From: BOG-908 sp965198915 | GTDB taxonomy: Bacteria; Pseudomonadota; Alphaproteobacteria; Acetobacterales; Acetobacteraceae | Assembly (NCBI GenBank): GCA_965198915.1 | Contig: CBDAQC010000002.1 | Span: 1,116,001-1,180,000, forward strand | Direction: 5' to 3' | Length of the DNA: 64,000 nt | Shown: piece after piece, positions 8,487 to 18,905 of the stretch | Numbering within the stretch: the stretch's first letter is position 1 | How the letters are laid out: each line of letters begins with the position of its first letter | Program-made: the position numbers and the translations under genes | Notes under the pieces: generated by a model | Database searches by the model: none | Seen by the model: only the letters and a program-made list of their open reading frames with translations | Told to the model about the DNA's origin: nothing

Positions 8487-8560
8487 AAGTTTAGGGAGGA
8501 AACGCCAGTCACACGACAGGAGGAGGAAAGCCCTCGTCCTGTCGGTGATTATTCCAGCCC
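8451..8560 (-). ncRNA. Candidate small RNA or 3'-UTR RNA with anti-Shine-Dalgarno (CCUCC) loops
   Basis: Read on the minus strand, the segment holds a strong hairpin (stem 8514-8521/8537-8544). Next comes a small hairpin with GTTT/AAAC stem presenting a CCUCCCU loop (8490-8504). It ends in a terminator stem with seven T (8451-8486). This layout, C/U-rich loops able to pair with Shine-Dalgarno sequences plus an intrinsic terminator, is typical of trans-acting sRNAs in alphaproteobacteria. I could not identify a convincing promoter, so it may instead be processed from the 3' end of the rnj/DUF1467-like transcript. The rest of the 8131-8643 gap holds only repeat A2. Confidence 0.42.
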
Positions 8561-8643
8561 CTGTTCCGCCGCGTCCACACAAATCCAGCGTCATTTGCGA
8601 GAAAATCAGGCGCGCTGGACACGCTGTGCGCGTATAGTAGGCA

Positions 8644-8922
8644 CTATCCCGGCTTGGCTGTATAATCGTCGGGCATCTTCAGGATGCCGTGCCGAAAACT
8701 GAGCCAGTCGCTCTCGATCAGCCCGATCACCACCAGCCAGATCGCGAATGACACCGCCGTGGTGATCAGCACCTTGCGGCCTATGCGCGCCTGGGCCGGC
8801 GCGCCGCGCCATCCGGTCTGCTGGTCCGCCTCCGCCACCGGCCTGGTGCCCAACGGCAGGACAGCGAACAGCGCCGTCCACCAGATCAGGACATAGACGA
8901 CAACGGCGGTGAACCAGTTCAT
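8644..8922 (-). CDS. Small inner-membrane protein, DUF1467-like
   Basis: 92 residues with two membrane segments, VVVYVLIWWTALFAVLPL near the N-terminus and ITTAVSFAIWLVVIGLI in the second half. Between them is the polar loop GTRPVAEADQQTGWRGAPA. The N-terminal WWTALFAVLPLG and the position directly downstream of ribonuclease J match the DUF1467 family of alphaproteobacteria. Function is unknown. It starts 9 bases after the rnj stop and is probably cotranscribed with it. Confidence 0.8.
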   Translation of the reverse strand: MNWFTAVVVYVLIWWTALFAVLPLGTRPVAEADQQTGWRGAPAQARIGRKVLITTAVSFAIWLVVIGLIESDWLSFRHGILKMPDDYTAKPG

Positions 8923-8931
8923 GGCCGAACT

Positions 8932-10578
8932 TCAGACACGCAGCAGGTGGACATCCACCATCGGCTTCTTGCCCAGCTTGCGGCCGACGATCTTGCGCAG
9001 CGCCGCGCGGGCGGCATCCTGCAGCGCACTGTCGTCCCGCCGCAGCGGCGCCGGCAGATCGGCTACGGCGGCGCCGAAATCGCGGCTCAGCCGGTCGGTT
9101 TCCGGATCCTCCGGCTCGAACAGCCCGGGCGCCGTCACGCGGGCGCGGCCCATCACACGGCCGGTGGCGTCCACCGCCAGGCTGCCCACCACCACGCCGT
9201 TGAACAGCATGCGCCGCCGCGCCGCCATGACGCCGCCCTGCAGAGGCACCACGCGGTTGCCGTCCAGCGCCAGCCGGCCCACCGGCGCCGAGTCGGTGAC
9301 CTGCGGCCGGCCGGGATACAACGAAAGTATGTCGCCGTTCTCCAGCATCAGCGGCGTGGCGCCCAGTTCCTGCGCGAGCGACGCGTGCGCGGTCAGGTGC
9401 CGCCACTCGCCATGCACGGGCACGCTGTATTGCGGGCGCACCAGGCGGTAGAGCCGGCGCAGTTCGTCACGCGCCGGATGGCCGCTGACATGGACCATGT
9501 GGTCGTCATCGGTCATCACCCGCACGCCGCGGCGTACCAGGTTGTCCTGCACCGCGCCGATCGCCTTTTCGTTGCCCGGGATCATGCGGCTGGAAAAGAT
9601 GACCGTGTCGCCCTCGCCCAGCGCGATGTTCGGGTGCGTATCGGCGGCAACGCGGGCCAGCGCGCTGCGGGCCTCGCCCTGGCTGCCGGTGATCAGAATC
9701 AGCAGGTTGTTGTCCGGCACGTCGTTGGCGCCGTCCTCGCTGACAAATTGCGGAATGGTGCTCAGGTAGCCGGATTCGCGTGCCGCAGTCTCCAGGTTGC
9801 GCAGGCTGCGGCCGACCAGGGCCACGCTGCGGCCGGCGTCACGCGCGGCGATCGCCACGCTTTCCACCCGCGCCACGTTGCTGGCGAAGCAGGTGACCGC
9901 GATGCGGCCCTCGATGGACTTGATCAGCGTAGCAAGCGAACGGCGCACGTCGCCTTCCGAGCCGGAATGGCCTTCCACCAGCGCGTTGGTGCTGTCGCAT
10001 ACCATCGCCAGCACGCCTTCGTCGCCCAGGGCGGAGAACGCCGCCTCGTCCGTGGGCGGGCCTACCAGCGGATGCGGGTCCAGCTTCCAGTCACCGGTGT
10101 GCACGATCGTGCCGTAGGGGGTGCGTATCGCCAGGCCCTGGGCCTCCGGCGTGGAGTGGGCCACGCGCAGGAATTGCAGGCGGAACGGCCCCAGCTCGAA
10201 CGAGCCGCCTGGCGGGATGACGTGGATCTTCACCTCTTCGACCAGGCGCGCCTCGGTCAGCTTGCGGCGCAGCACCGCTGCGGTGAACGGTGTTGCGTAG
10301 ACCGGGCAGCGCAGCTGGCGCCACAGATGGGCCACCGCGCCCACGTGGTCCTCGTGCGCGTGGGTGATCACCAAGCCCAGCAGCTTGTCGCGCCGCTCGG
10401 CGATGAAGGCCGGATCGGGCATGATCACGTCTGCCTCGGGCAGCTCGTTGCCGCCGAACCCTATGCCGCAGTCTATGGCGAGCCAGTGCCCGTCGCAGCG
10501 GTACAGGTTGAGGTTCATGCCGATTTCGCCCGTCCCGCCTAATGGCAGGAAGGCCAGGTCACCCGTTGTTGCGTCCAT
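8932..10578 (-). CDS. rnj: Ribonuclease J
   Basis: 548 residues, metallo-beta-lactamase/beta-CASP ribonuclease. The metal-binding motif HAHEDHVGA lies around residue 70-80, and the N-terminus LPLGGTGEIGMNL is canonical. The C-terminal VHVSGHPARDEL supplies the beta-CASP His. RNase J has 5'-3' exonuclease and endonuclease activity and functions in mRNA decay and rRNA maturation. Start ATG 10578 shares its A with the coaX stop TGA (TGATG), indicating translational coupling; an in-frame TTG one codon earlier is ignored. Operon: nuoN-birA-coaX-rnj-DUF1467-like. Confidence 0.95.
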   Translation of the reverse strand: MDATTGDLAFLPLGGTGEIGMNLNLYRCDGHWLAIDCGIGFGGNELPEADVIMPDPAFIAERRDKLLGLVITHAHEDHVGAVAHLWRQLRCPVYATPFTAAVLRRKLTEARLVEEVKIHVIPPGGSFELGPFRLQFLRVAHSTPEAQGLAIRTPYGTIVHTGDWKLDPHPLVGPPTDEAAFSALGDEGVLAMVCDSTNALVEGHSGSEGDVRRSLATLIKSIEGRIAVTCFASNVARVESVAIAARDAGRSVALVGRSLRNLETAARESGYLSTIPQFVSEDGANDVPDNNLLILITGSQGEARSALARVAADTHPNIALGEGDTVIFSSRMIPGNEKAIGAVQDNLVRRGVRVMTDDDHMVHVSGHPARDELRRLYRLVRPQYSVPVHGEWRHLTAHASLAQELGATPLMLENGDILSLYPGRPQVTDSAPVGRLALDGNRVVPLQGGVMAARRRMLFNGVVVGSLAVDATGRVMGRARVTAPGLFEPEDPETDRLSRDFGAAVADLPAPLRRDDSALQDAARAALRKIVGRKLGKKPMVDVHLLRV

Positions 10579-11387
10579 CAATCGCCTTCAATCGTTCTCG
10601 TTCTGTCGCGTGGTAATCTGGGTGTGGGGTTGCGCTCCGCCAACAGGCGCAGCCCGTCCAGGGTCAGGTCCGGGTCGATCCGGTCGAATATCTCGGTGCC
10701 TTCGGAGAACAGCGGGGCCAGTCCGCCCGTCGCCACGATCTTCGCCGGCCTGTCTATTTCACGCCGCATGCGGGCGACCAGGCCTTCGATCAGGCCTACA
10801 TAACCCCAGTATACACCGGATTGCATCGCAGAGACAGTGCCGGTGCCGATGACCGCCTGCGGCCGGCCTATGCCGATTCGCGGCAGCCTGGCCGCCGCCT
10901 GGTGCAGCGCCTCGATCGAGAGGTTTATGCCCGGGGCTATGGCGCCGCCCAGATAGGCGCCGTCCTCGCCCACCACGTCGAAGGTGGTGGCGGTGCCGAA
11001 ATCGATCACGATCAGCGTCTGCCGGAAGTGGCGGTAGGCGGCCAGCGCGTTCAGCAGCCGGTCCGCGCCTACGTCCTCCGGGTTGTCGACCCGTATGTCG
11101 AAGCCCCAATCCAGGCTGGCGCGGGCTACCAGCGGCTCCACCATGAACCACTCGCGGCACAGCCGGCGCAGGTGGTATAGCGCGGCCGGCACCACGGTGC
11201 CGATCACGGCGCCGCTCACCAGATCCGGCGTCAGCCGGCAATGGGTCAGCAGGGTGAGCAGCCAGACGGCGTATTCGTCGCTGGTGCGCTGCGGCTCGGT
11301 GGCGATGCGCCAGATGCCGGCCCAGCCCCGCCCGTCATGGACCGCGAAGACGACGTTCGTGTTGCCGGCGTCGATGACTAGGAGCAT
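10578..11387 (-). CDS. coaX: Type III pantothenate kinase
   Basis: 269 residues. It phosphorylates pantothenate in the first step of coenzyme A synthesis, with the K+-dependent, CoA-insensitive chemistry of this class. The ASKHA-fold phosphate motif DAGNTNVVFA is at residues 5-14; VIDFGTATTFDVV and GGAIAPGINLS are the further class III signatures. Start ATG 11387 places DAGNTN correctly; an upstream extension falls into repeat B3 and carries no conserved residues. It overlaps rnj by one base. birA lies upstream but is separated by repeat B3. Confidence 0.95.
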   Translation of the reverse strand: MLLVIDAGNTNVVFAVHDGRGWAGIWRIATEPQRTSDEYAVWLLTLLTHCRLTPDLVSGAVIGTVVPAALYHLRRLCREWFMVEPLVARASLDWGFDIRVDNPEDVGADRLLNALAAYRHFRQTLIVIDFGTATTFDVVGEDGAYLGGAIAPGINLSIEALHQAAARLPRIGIGRPQAVIGTGTVSAMQSGVYWGYVGLIEGLVARMRREIDRPAKIVATGGLAPLFSEGTEIFDRIDPDLTLDGLRLLAERNPTPRLPRDRTRTIEGD

Positions 11388-11393
11388 TGAATG

Positions 11394-11577
11394 GCAGGAA
11401 GGAAGAACGAGTTCTTGTTTGAAAGAAAGAACCAAAAAACTTTTAGTCCTTCGCCCGCATGACGTGGTGCGCTAGTCCCGCAGGCGTGGGCGTTTGCAGG
11501 ACCGGCGCCTAGCTTGGTGCAGGCGCCAGGAGCAAAAGTTTTTTGCTTCTTTTTTTCAAAAAAGAAGGCCTTGCTCG
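11394..11577. repeat. AT-rich inverted-arm repeat, copy B3
   Basis: The left arm (about 11396-11442) carries a diverged TTCTTGTTTGAAAGAAAGAA hairpin and a CAAAAAACTTTT segment. The right arm (11532-11576) is the standard AAAAGTTTTTTGCTTC form. A ~90-bp GC-rich core lies between. The copy separates birA from coaX, genes that are directly adjacent or overlapping in many relatives. Confidence 0.82.
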
Positions 11578-11586
11578 CCTGCCTGC

Positions 11587-12288
11587 TCACGCCAGGAAAA
11601 CCTCGGCACTGCTAATCGCCGCGTCCTCTCCAGCCAGCAGCAACGCCCCCGCCGGGGTCAGCCCCGCAAACGCCCCGCTTACCTGGCGCTGCGGCGTCCG
11701 CACGTCCAGCAGCGTGCCCAGAGGATGCGCGCGTGCCAGCCACGCATCCACCAGCGCCGGCGTCTCCACGTTTTCCCAGGCGTCCAGCGTTTCCAGCACC
11801 TGGCCGGCCACCACTACGGCGGGCGGTGCGGGCGGTGGCAGCCGGGCGGTGGCACGGTCCGGCAGCGCGGGCGCGGTGGCCACATTCGCGCCCATGCCGA
11901 TCACCACGAAGCCGGTCTCTCCCGGCTGGCTGTCGATCAGCACGCCCGCCAGCTTGACGCCGTGCAGCAGCACGTCGTTCGGCCATTTCAGCAGCAGCCC
12001 GTCCGCGTAAGGGCGCAGCGCGTCGTATAGAGAGAGCGCGGCCAGCAGCGCCCACCGCCCCGGCTCCACACGCGCCATGGCTGGCCGAAGCAGGACGGAG
12101 AGGTTCAAGTTGCCGGGGGGTGACATCCAGGCGCGTCCGCGGCTGCCACGGCCTGCCGTCTGCACATCCGCCAGCACCGCCAGCCGTGCCGGCGCGCCGG
12201 CGCGCGCGGCCTGCAGCGCCACATCCTGCGTGGAGCCGAGCGCGCCGTGCCGTTCCCACCGCCAGCCGGGCGGCGCCGCCTGATTCAC
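11587..12288 (-). CDS. birA: Biotin-[acetyl-CoA-carboxylase] ligase (no repressor domain)
   Basis: 233 residues. It attaches biotin to the BCCP subunit of acetyl-CoA carboxylase through biotinyl-AMP. The biotinyl-AMP loop GRGSRGR and the motif KWPNDVLL are present, as is a C-terminal beta-barrel domain. The N-terminal HTH domain of E. coli BirA is absent, so this is a monofunctional enzyme. Start is GTG 12288 in a GTGA overlap with the nuoN stop, which ties its translation to the complex I operon. Such nuoN-birA coupling is widespread in alphaproteobacteria. Confidence 0.93.
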   Translation of the reverse strand: MNQAAPPGWRWERHGALGSTQDVALQAARAGAPARLAVLADVQTAGRGSRGRAWMSPPGNLNLSVLLRPAMARVEPGRWALLAALSLYDALRPYADGLLLKWPNDVLLHGVKLAGVLIDSQPGETGFVVIGMGANVATAPALPDRATARLPPPAPPAVVVAGQVLETLDAWENVETPALVDAWLARAHPLGTLLDVRTPQRQVSGAFAGLTPAGALLLAGEDAAISSAEVFLA

Positions 12289-13706
12289 CCGAGCAGGGCC
12301 CGGGCCGCGGTGGTGGCGGCGCCCAGGAACGGCGCCGGGAAAAAGAAGAACACCAGCGTGAACGCGCCCGTGGCCATCGCTACGAAGGACAGCGAGCCGG
12401 AGCGTGCGTCGAACGGCGCTTCGGACGGATCGAAGAACATCACTTTAATGACGCGCAAATAGTAGAACAGGCTGACCACGCTGGTCAGCACGCCGATGAT
12501 CGCCAGCGTCCACATGCCGGCGTTCACCGCCGCCTCGAAGACGAAGAACTTGCCGGCGAAACCTGCGAAGGGCGGTATGCCGCCCATGCTCAGCATGAAG
12601 ATCGTCATCAGCACGGCAAGCGTGGTGTCGTTCTTCGCCAGGCCGCCAAGGTCGCTGATTTTCTCGATGGCGTGGCCACGGCGGCGCATCGCCACAATGC
12701 AGGCGAACACGCCGGCGGACATGACGATGTAGGTGAGCAGATAGATCAGCACGCCGCGCACGCCCGTCTCGGTGCCGGCGGCTAGTCCCACCAGGGCGTA
12801 GCCCATGTGGCCGATCGAGGAATAGGCCATCAGCCGCTTGATGTTTGTCTGCGCGATTGCGGCGAAGCTGCCCAGCAGCATCGAGGCGATAGCGACCACG
12901 ATGATGATCGGCTGCCACTGAAGCGCCACATGGCCGAACGGGCCGAACATCACGCGCAGCAGCACCACGAAGGGTGCCACTTTCGGCGCCGTGCTCATGA
13001 AGGCGGTGACCGGCGTGGGCGCGCCCTCGTACACGTCGGGCGTCCACATGTGGAACGGCACAGCGGACAGCTTGAACGCAAGTCCGGCGATGACAAAGGC
13101 GATGCCTACGATCAAACCGGTGGAAACGCTGGCCGGGTTGGTGACAGCCTGCGCGATGTGGCCGAAATCCATCGAGCCGGAGAAGCCGTAAGTGAGCGAG
13201 ATGCCATACAGCAGCAGGCCGGACGCCAGCGCGCTGAGCACGAAGTATTTCAGCCCGGCTTCCGAGGAGCGTATGTCGTCACGCGCGAACGCCGCCAATA
13301 CGTAGATGGCGAGCGACTGCAGTTCCAGGCCCATATAGAGGGTCATGAGGTTATTGGCCGACGCCATCACCATCATGCCTACCGTGCTAAGCAGCATCAG
13401 GACCGGGAACTCGAAACGCGCGATGCCCTGCCGTTCGTTGTAGTCCAGCGAGAGGATGGCGCAGAGTGCGGTGCCGAGCAGGATGAGCAGCTTGGCGTAT
13501 TTGGAGAACGCGTCGCTGACGAACAGGCTGTCATAGCCGAAACCGCTCTGCGTGCCGACCACCAGCACGGCGGTAATGGCGCAGGCGCCGAGAGCCGCCA
13601 TGGTGCAGATCAGCGAGCTGTCCCGTTTCTGCAGGACGCCGCCAATGAGAATGGCCATGGCAGCGATTGCCAGCACGATCTCCGGCGTGGCTAAGCCCCA
13701 GTTCAT
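12285..13706 (-). CDS. nuoN: NADH-quinone oxidoreductase subunit N
   Basis: 473 residues, an antiporter-like membrane subunit of complex I with about 14 transmembrane helices. Conserved lysine/glutamate-bearing helices of the proton channel are visible (e.g. LAFKLSAVPFHMWTPDVYEG). Start ATG 13706 forms an ATGA overlap with the nuoM stop; an upstream in-frame extension has arginine/histidine-rich, non-membrane sequence and is rejected. It is the last nuo gene and overlaps birA. Confidence 0.96.
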   Translation of the reverse strand: MNWGLATPEIVLAIAAMAILIGGVLQKRDSSLICTMAALGACAITAVLVVGTQSGFGYDSLFVSDAFSKYAKLLILLGTALCAILSLDYNERQGIARFEFPVLMLLSTVGMMVMASANNLMTLYMGLELQSLAIYVLAAFARDDIRSSEAGLKYFVLSALASGLLLYGISLTYGFSGSMDFGHIAQAVTNPASVSTGLIVGIAFVIAGLAFKLSAVPFHMWTPDVYEGAPTPVTAFMSTAPKVAPFVVLLRVMFGPFGHVALQWQPIIIVVAIASMLLGSFAAIAQTNIKRLMAYSSIGHMGYALVGLAAGTETGVRGVLIYLLTYIVMSAGVFACIVAMRRRGHAIEKISDLGGLAKNDTTLAVLMTIFMLSMGGIPPFAGFAGKFFVFEAAVNAGMWTLAIIGVLTSVVSLFYYLRVIKVMFFDPSEAPFDARSGSLSFVAMATGAFTLVFFFFPAPFLGAATTAARALLG

Positions 13707-15241
13707 GGCACGGCTCCCGCCAGCTTGGTTGTGGTGTGCACCAGGTTCAGCGCCTGGGCGTGCTGGTCCACCATGGCGGATACGGTAGCGCCGAAAAAGC
13801 TGGTGAAGCTGGATGGATAGATGCCCAGCCACAGCGTGAGCACCGCCAGCGGCGCGAAGATCGCCATCTCCCGCGGCGACAGGTCCAGGATGGATTTCAG
13901 GTCCGGCCGGACCAGCTTGCCGAAGATCACCCGGCGATACAGGTACAGCATGTAGGCGGCACCCAGCACCATGCCGAAGCTGCCGAGCAGCGCCAGCCAG
14001 AGGTTCACCTGGAACGCGCCGACGAGCACCAGGAACTCGCCCACGAAGCCGGAGGTGCCGGGCAGGCCGATCGACGCCATGGTGAACAGCATGAAGACGA
14101 AGGCGTAGGCCGGCATGCGGTCCGCCAGGCCGCCATAACGCGCGATCTCGCGCGTGTGCATGCGATCATAAATCACGCCCACGCACAGGAACAGCGCGGC
14201 CGAGACCACGCCGTGCGAGATCATCTGGAACAGCGCGCCGTCGATGCCCTGAATGTTGAAGGTAAATATGCCGATTACCACCACGCCCATATGGGCCACG
14301 GACGAATAGGCGATCAGCTTCTTCATGTCCTCCTGCGCCAGTGCGACTAGCGAGGTATAGATTACCGCGATTACGCCGAGCGCGAACATCAGCGGCGCGA
14401 AATGCTGGGCGGCGATCGGCAGCATCGGCACGGAGAAGCGCAGGAATCCGTAGGCGCCCATCTTCAGCAGCACGCCGGCCAGGATGACGGAGCCGGCGGT
14501 GGGCGCCTCCACATGCGCGTCAGGCAGCCAGGTGTGCACCGGCCACATCGGCACCTTCACCGCGAAGGCGGCCAGGAAACCCAGGAACAGCCAGAACTGC
14601 ATGCGCGGGCTGAAGCTGGTGTGCAGCAGCACGGTGATGTCCGTGCTGCCCGCCTGGTGCCACATCGCGAGCAAGCTGAGCAGCATCAGCACGGAGCCAG
14701 CGAAAGTGTAGAGGAAGAACTTCAGCGACGCGTAAACGCGGCGCGGGCCGCCCCACATGCCGATGATCAGGTACATCGGTATCAGCACGCCCTCGAAGAA
14801 GAAGTAGAACAGCAGGAAGTCGGCAGCCGAGAACATGCCGACCATCATCGTCTCCAGGATGAGGAAGGCCGCCATGTACTCGCGCACCCGGGTGCGCACG
14901 CTGTCCCAGCTCGCCAGGATGCAGACGGGCGTCAGCGCGGTGGACAGCAGAACGAACAGCACGGAGATGCCGTCCACACCCATGCGGTAGCCGATGCCAT
15001 ATCCTGGCAGCCAGTTCGCACTTTCCTGGAACTGGTAGCCGGCCTGGCGCAGGTCGAACCGCGTCCACAGCACCAGCGAGATCAGGAACACGATCAGGCT
15101 GGTCCACAGCGCGGTCCAGCGGGCGTTCCGCGCGGTGGCTTCGTCGTCGCCACGCAGCGTCATCAGGATCGCCACGCCCAGCAGGGGCAGGAAGGTGACC
15201 AGGGAGAGCACGGGGAAGCCCGCGGCGTTTGCTTCGTTCAC
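13703..15241 (-). CDS. nuoM: NADH-quinone oxidoreductase subunit M
   Basis: 512 residues, an antiporter-like proton-pumping subunit with about 14 helices. MYLIIGMWGG and LPDAHVEAPTAGSVILAG are typical signatures. The start is GTG at 15241, immediately downstream of repeat copy B4, and no clear Shine-Dalgarno lies in front of it. The repeat seems to have been placed between nuoL and nuoM, so translation initiation here depends on repeat-derived leader sequence. It overlaps nuoN by 4 bases. Confidence 0.95.
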   Translation of the reverse strand: MNEANAAGFPVLSLVTFLPLLGVAILMTLRGDDEATARNARWTALWTSLIVFLISLVLWTRFDLRQAGYQFQESANWLPGYGIGYRMGVDGISVLFVLLSTALTPVCILASWDSVRTRVREYMAAFLILETMMVGMFSAADFLLFYFFFEGVLIPMYLIIGMWGGPRRVYASLKFFLYTFAGSVLMLLSLLAMWHQAGSTDITVLLHTSFSPRMQFWLFLGFLAAFAVKVPMWPVHTWLPDAHVEAPTAGSVILAGVLLKMGAYGFLRFSVPMLPIAAQHFAPLMFALGVIAVIYTSLVALAQEDMKKLIAYSSVAHMGVVVIGIFTFNIQGIDGALFQMISHGVVSAALFLCVGVIYDRMHTREIARYGGLADRMPAYAFVFMLFTMASIGLPGTSGFVGEFLVLVGAFQVNLWLALLGSFGMVLGAAYMLYLYRRVIFGKLVRPDLKSILDLSPREMAIFAPLAVLTLWLGIYPSSFTSFFGATVSAMVDQHAQALNLVHTTTKLAGAVP

Positions 15242-15255
15242 GGGTGTTGGCTTTC

Positions 15256-15415
15256 AGGAAGGCAAGCAGTTCTTTTTTGAAAAAAAGAACCAAAAAACTT
15301 TTGGTCCTCCGACGCTGCCTGTGCGCGCGCGCGTCCGGACGAGATCGACTGGTGCAAATGCGGGGAGATAAAAGTTTTTTGGTTCTTTTTTTCAAAAAAG
15401 AACCGCTTTCTTCCT
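15256..15415. repeat. AT-rich inverted-arm repeat, copy B4, inside the nuo operon
   Basis: Left arm 15258-15307 and right arm 15370-15414 are inverted copies. Here the stem reads GGTTCTTTTTTTC/GAAAAAAAGAACC, a coordinated change from the GCTTC variant in both arms. The ~60-bp core is GC-rich. It lies between nuoL and nuoM. Confidence 0.87.
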
Positions 15416-15425
15416 TCAATGCGCA

Positions 15426-17354
<1,929 letters not shown>

Positions 17355-17355
17355 C

Positions 17356-17679
17356 TCAGCCCTTCATCAGGTTCACGTCCTCGACCTGGATCGAGCCGCG
17401 GTTGCGGAAATAGACGACGACGATGGCAAGCCCGATGGCAGCCTCGGCGGCGGCCACGGTCAGCACGAACATCGCGAGTATCTGGCCGGCCAGATCGTTT
17501 AGCGCGGAGGAGAACGCCACCAGGTTTATGTTGACCGCGAGGAGGATCAGCTCGATCGACATCAGGATGACGATGACGTTGCGGCGGTTCAAAAAGATGC
17601 CGAACACGCCAAGCACGAGTAGCGCGGCAGCCACGAACAAATAATGCCCGAGGCCGATGGCGAGTGCGCCCTGCGGCAT
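17356..17679 (-). CDS. nuoK: NADH-quinone oxidoreductase subunit K
   Basis: 107 residues, three transmembrane helices, an MrpC-like subunit of the membrane arm of complex I. The conserved membrane glutamates are in NVIVILMSIELILLAVN and VAAAEAAIGLAIVV. Start ATG 17679 follows the nuoJ stop by three bases. Length is normal (about 100-105). Confidence 0.96.
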   Translation of the reverse strand: MPQGALAIGLGHYLFVAAALLVLGVFGIFLNRRNVIVILMSIELILLAVNINLVAFSSALNDLAGQILAMFVLTVAAAEAAIGLAIVVVYFRNRGSIQVEDVNLMKG

Positions 17680-17682
17680 GGC

Positions 17683-18414
17683 TCAGTGCTCCCCTTGCAC
17701 GGGTTCCGGCGCCGGCGCGCCGTCATGGGCGTGCGCGTCGTCCGCCGCGTGTCCGATCGCCACATGCGCGTCTACCCGTTCAAGCTTCGGACGGTAGATG
17801 CCGAGCTCTGCCACGCCGGCGCCGCTGCGCACGCTGAGCACCTCCAGCGTGTCGGCCACCCGCCGCTGCTGCTGGCGCGTGATGTCCTGGTGCCGCGACG
17901 TGTGGCGGTCCCGATGGGTCAGCACGATCGCGCCTATCATCGCTACGAGCAGTATCAGGCCGGACAGTTGGAACAGCAGGATGTAGTTGGTGTAGAGCAC
18001 CTGCCCGATCGCGCGGGTATTCTGCACCTGGCCGGGTATGGCGCTCAACCGCAGCACCGGCGCGTTCGGCGCAATGCGCCAACCCACACCCACGAACAGC
18101 AGCTCGGCGAAAAGCATGACACCGACGATCAGCCCGGCCGTCGCGTATTTCTGGAAACCTTCGCGCAGCGCGACGAAGTCCACGTCCAGCATCATGACCA
18201 CGAACAGGAACAGCACCGTCACCGCGCCCACATAGACGATCACTAGGATCATCGCCAGGAACTCGGCGCCCGCGAGCAGGAACAGGGCGGCCGCGTTGAA
18301 GAACGCCAGGATCAGGAACAACACCGCATGCACCGGGTTGCGGCTGGTCACCACCATCGCGGCCGAGCCGAGCAGTATGGCGGAGAACACGTAGAAGGCG
18401 AGCGAGGTGATCAT
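17683..18414 (-). CDS. nuoJ: NADH-quinone oxidoreductase subunit J
   Basis: 243 residues with five membrane helices in the first ~165, including FLAMILVIVYVGAVTVLFLF with the pi-bulge helix region that links Q-site chemistry to pumping. The C-terminus is about 40-70 residues longer than a minimal NuoJ and is hydrophilic and His/Asp-rich, ending in APAPEPVQGEH. Start ATG 18414 overlaps nuoI by 4 bases (ATGA). Confidence 0.95.
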   Translation of the reverse strand: MITSLAFYVFSAILLGSAAMVVTSRNPVHAVLFLILAFFNAAALFLLAGAEFLAMILVIVYVGAVTVLFLFVVMMLDVDFVALREGFQKYATAGLIVGVMLFAELLFVGVGWRIAPNAPVLRLSAIPGQVQNTRAIGQVLYTNYILLFQLSGLILLVAMIGAIVLTHRDRHTSRHQDITRQQQRRVADTLEVLSVRSGAGVAELGIYRPKLERVDAHVAIGHAADDAHAHDGAPAPEPVQGEH

Positions 18415-18896
18415 CTGTAGGGCGCGTCCAGCTCCAGCCGGCGCGCCAGCTGCGTCTCCCAGCGGTCGCCGTTATCGAGCAGCTTCTGCTTGTTGTACAG
18501 CAACTCCTCGCGTGACTCGGTGGCGAATTCCAGGTTTGGCCCTTCCACGATGGCGTCCACCGGGCAGGATTCCTCGCACAGCCCGCAATAGATGCATTTC
18601 GTCATGTCTATGTCGTAGCGCGTGGTGCGGCGCGAACCGTCTTCGCGCGGCTCGGCCTCGATGGTGATTGCGTAGGCAGGGCAGACCGCCTCGCACAGCT
18701 TGCAGGCTATGCAGCGCTCCTCGCCGTTCGGGTAGCGGCGCAGGGCGTGCTCACCCTTGAAGCGTGGGCTGAGCGGGCCGCGTTCGTAAGGGTAGTTGAT
18801 GGTGACGGGCTTCTTGAAAAAATACTTCAGCGTGATCGCCATGCCGGAGAGAAGCTCCCACAGCAACAGGCGCCAGGCGGATGATCCGGTCAGCAT
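18411..18896 (-). CDS. nuoI: NADH-quinone oxidoreductase subunit I
   Basis: 161 residues. It carries clusters N6a and N6b in two ferredoxin-type motifs, CIACKLCEAVCP and CIYCGLCEESCP, and passes electrons from NuoG to NuoB. An N-terminal amphipathic segment anchors it at the membrane. Start ATG 18896. It lies between nuoH and nuoJ as in other alphaproteobacteria. Confidence 0.96.
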   Translation of the reverse strand: MLTGSSAWRLLLWELLSGMAITLKYFFKKPVTINYPYERGPLSPRFKGEHALRRYPNGEERCIACKLCEAVCPAYAITIEAEPREDGSRRTTRYDIDMTKCIYCGLCEESCPVDAIVEGPNLEFATESREELLYNKQKLLDNGDRWETQLARRLELDAPYR

Positions 18897-18905
18897 TTAG
18901 GGCTC

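Noticed and set aside
8947..10542. A 531-codon open frame on the plus strand, antisense to rnj
   Set aside because: Its translation is His/Arg/Gln/Ala-rich without domains, and it mirrors the codon structure of the opposite gene. Ribonuclease J on the other strand is unmistakable. High GC makes such antisense frames common.
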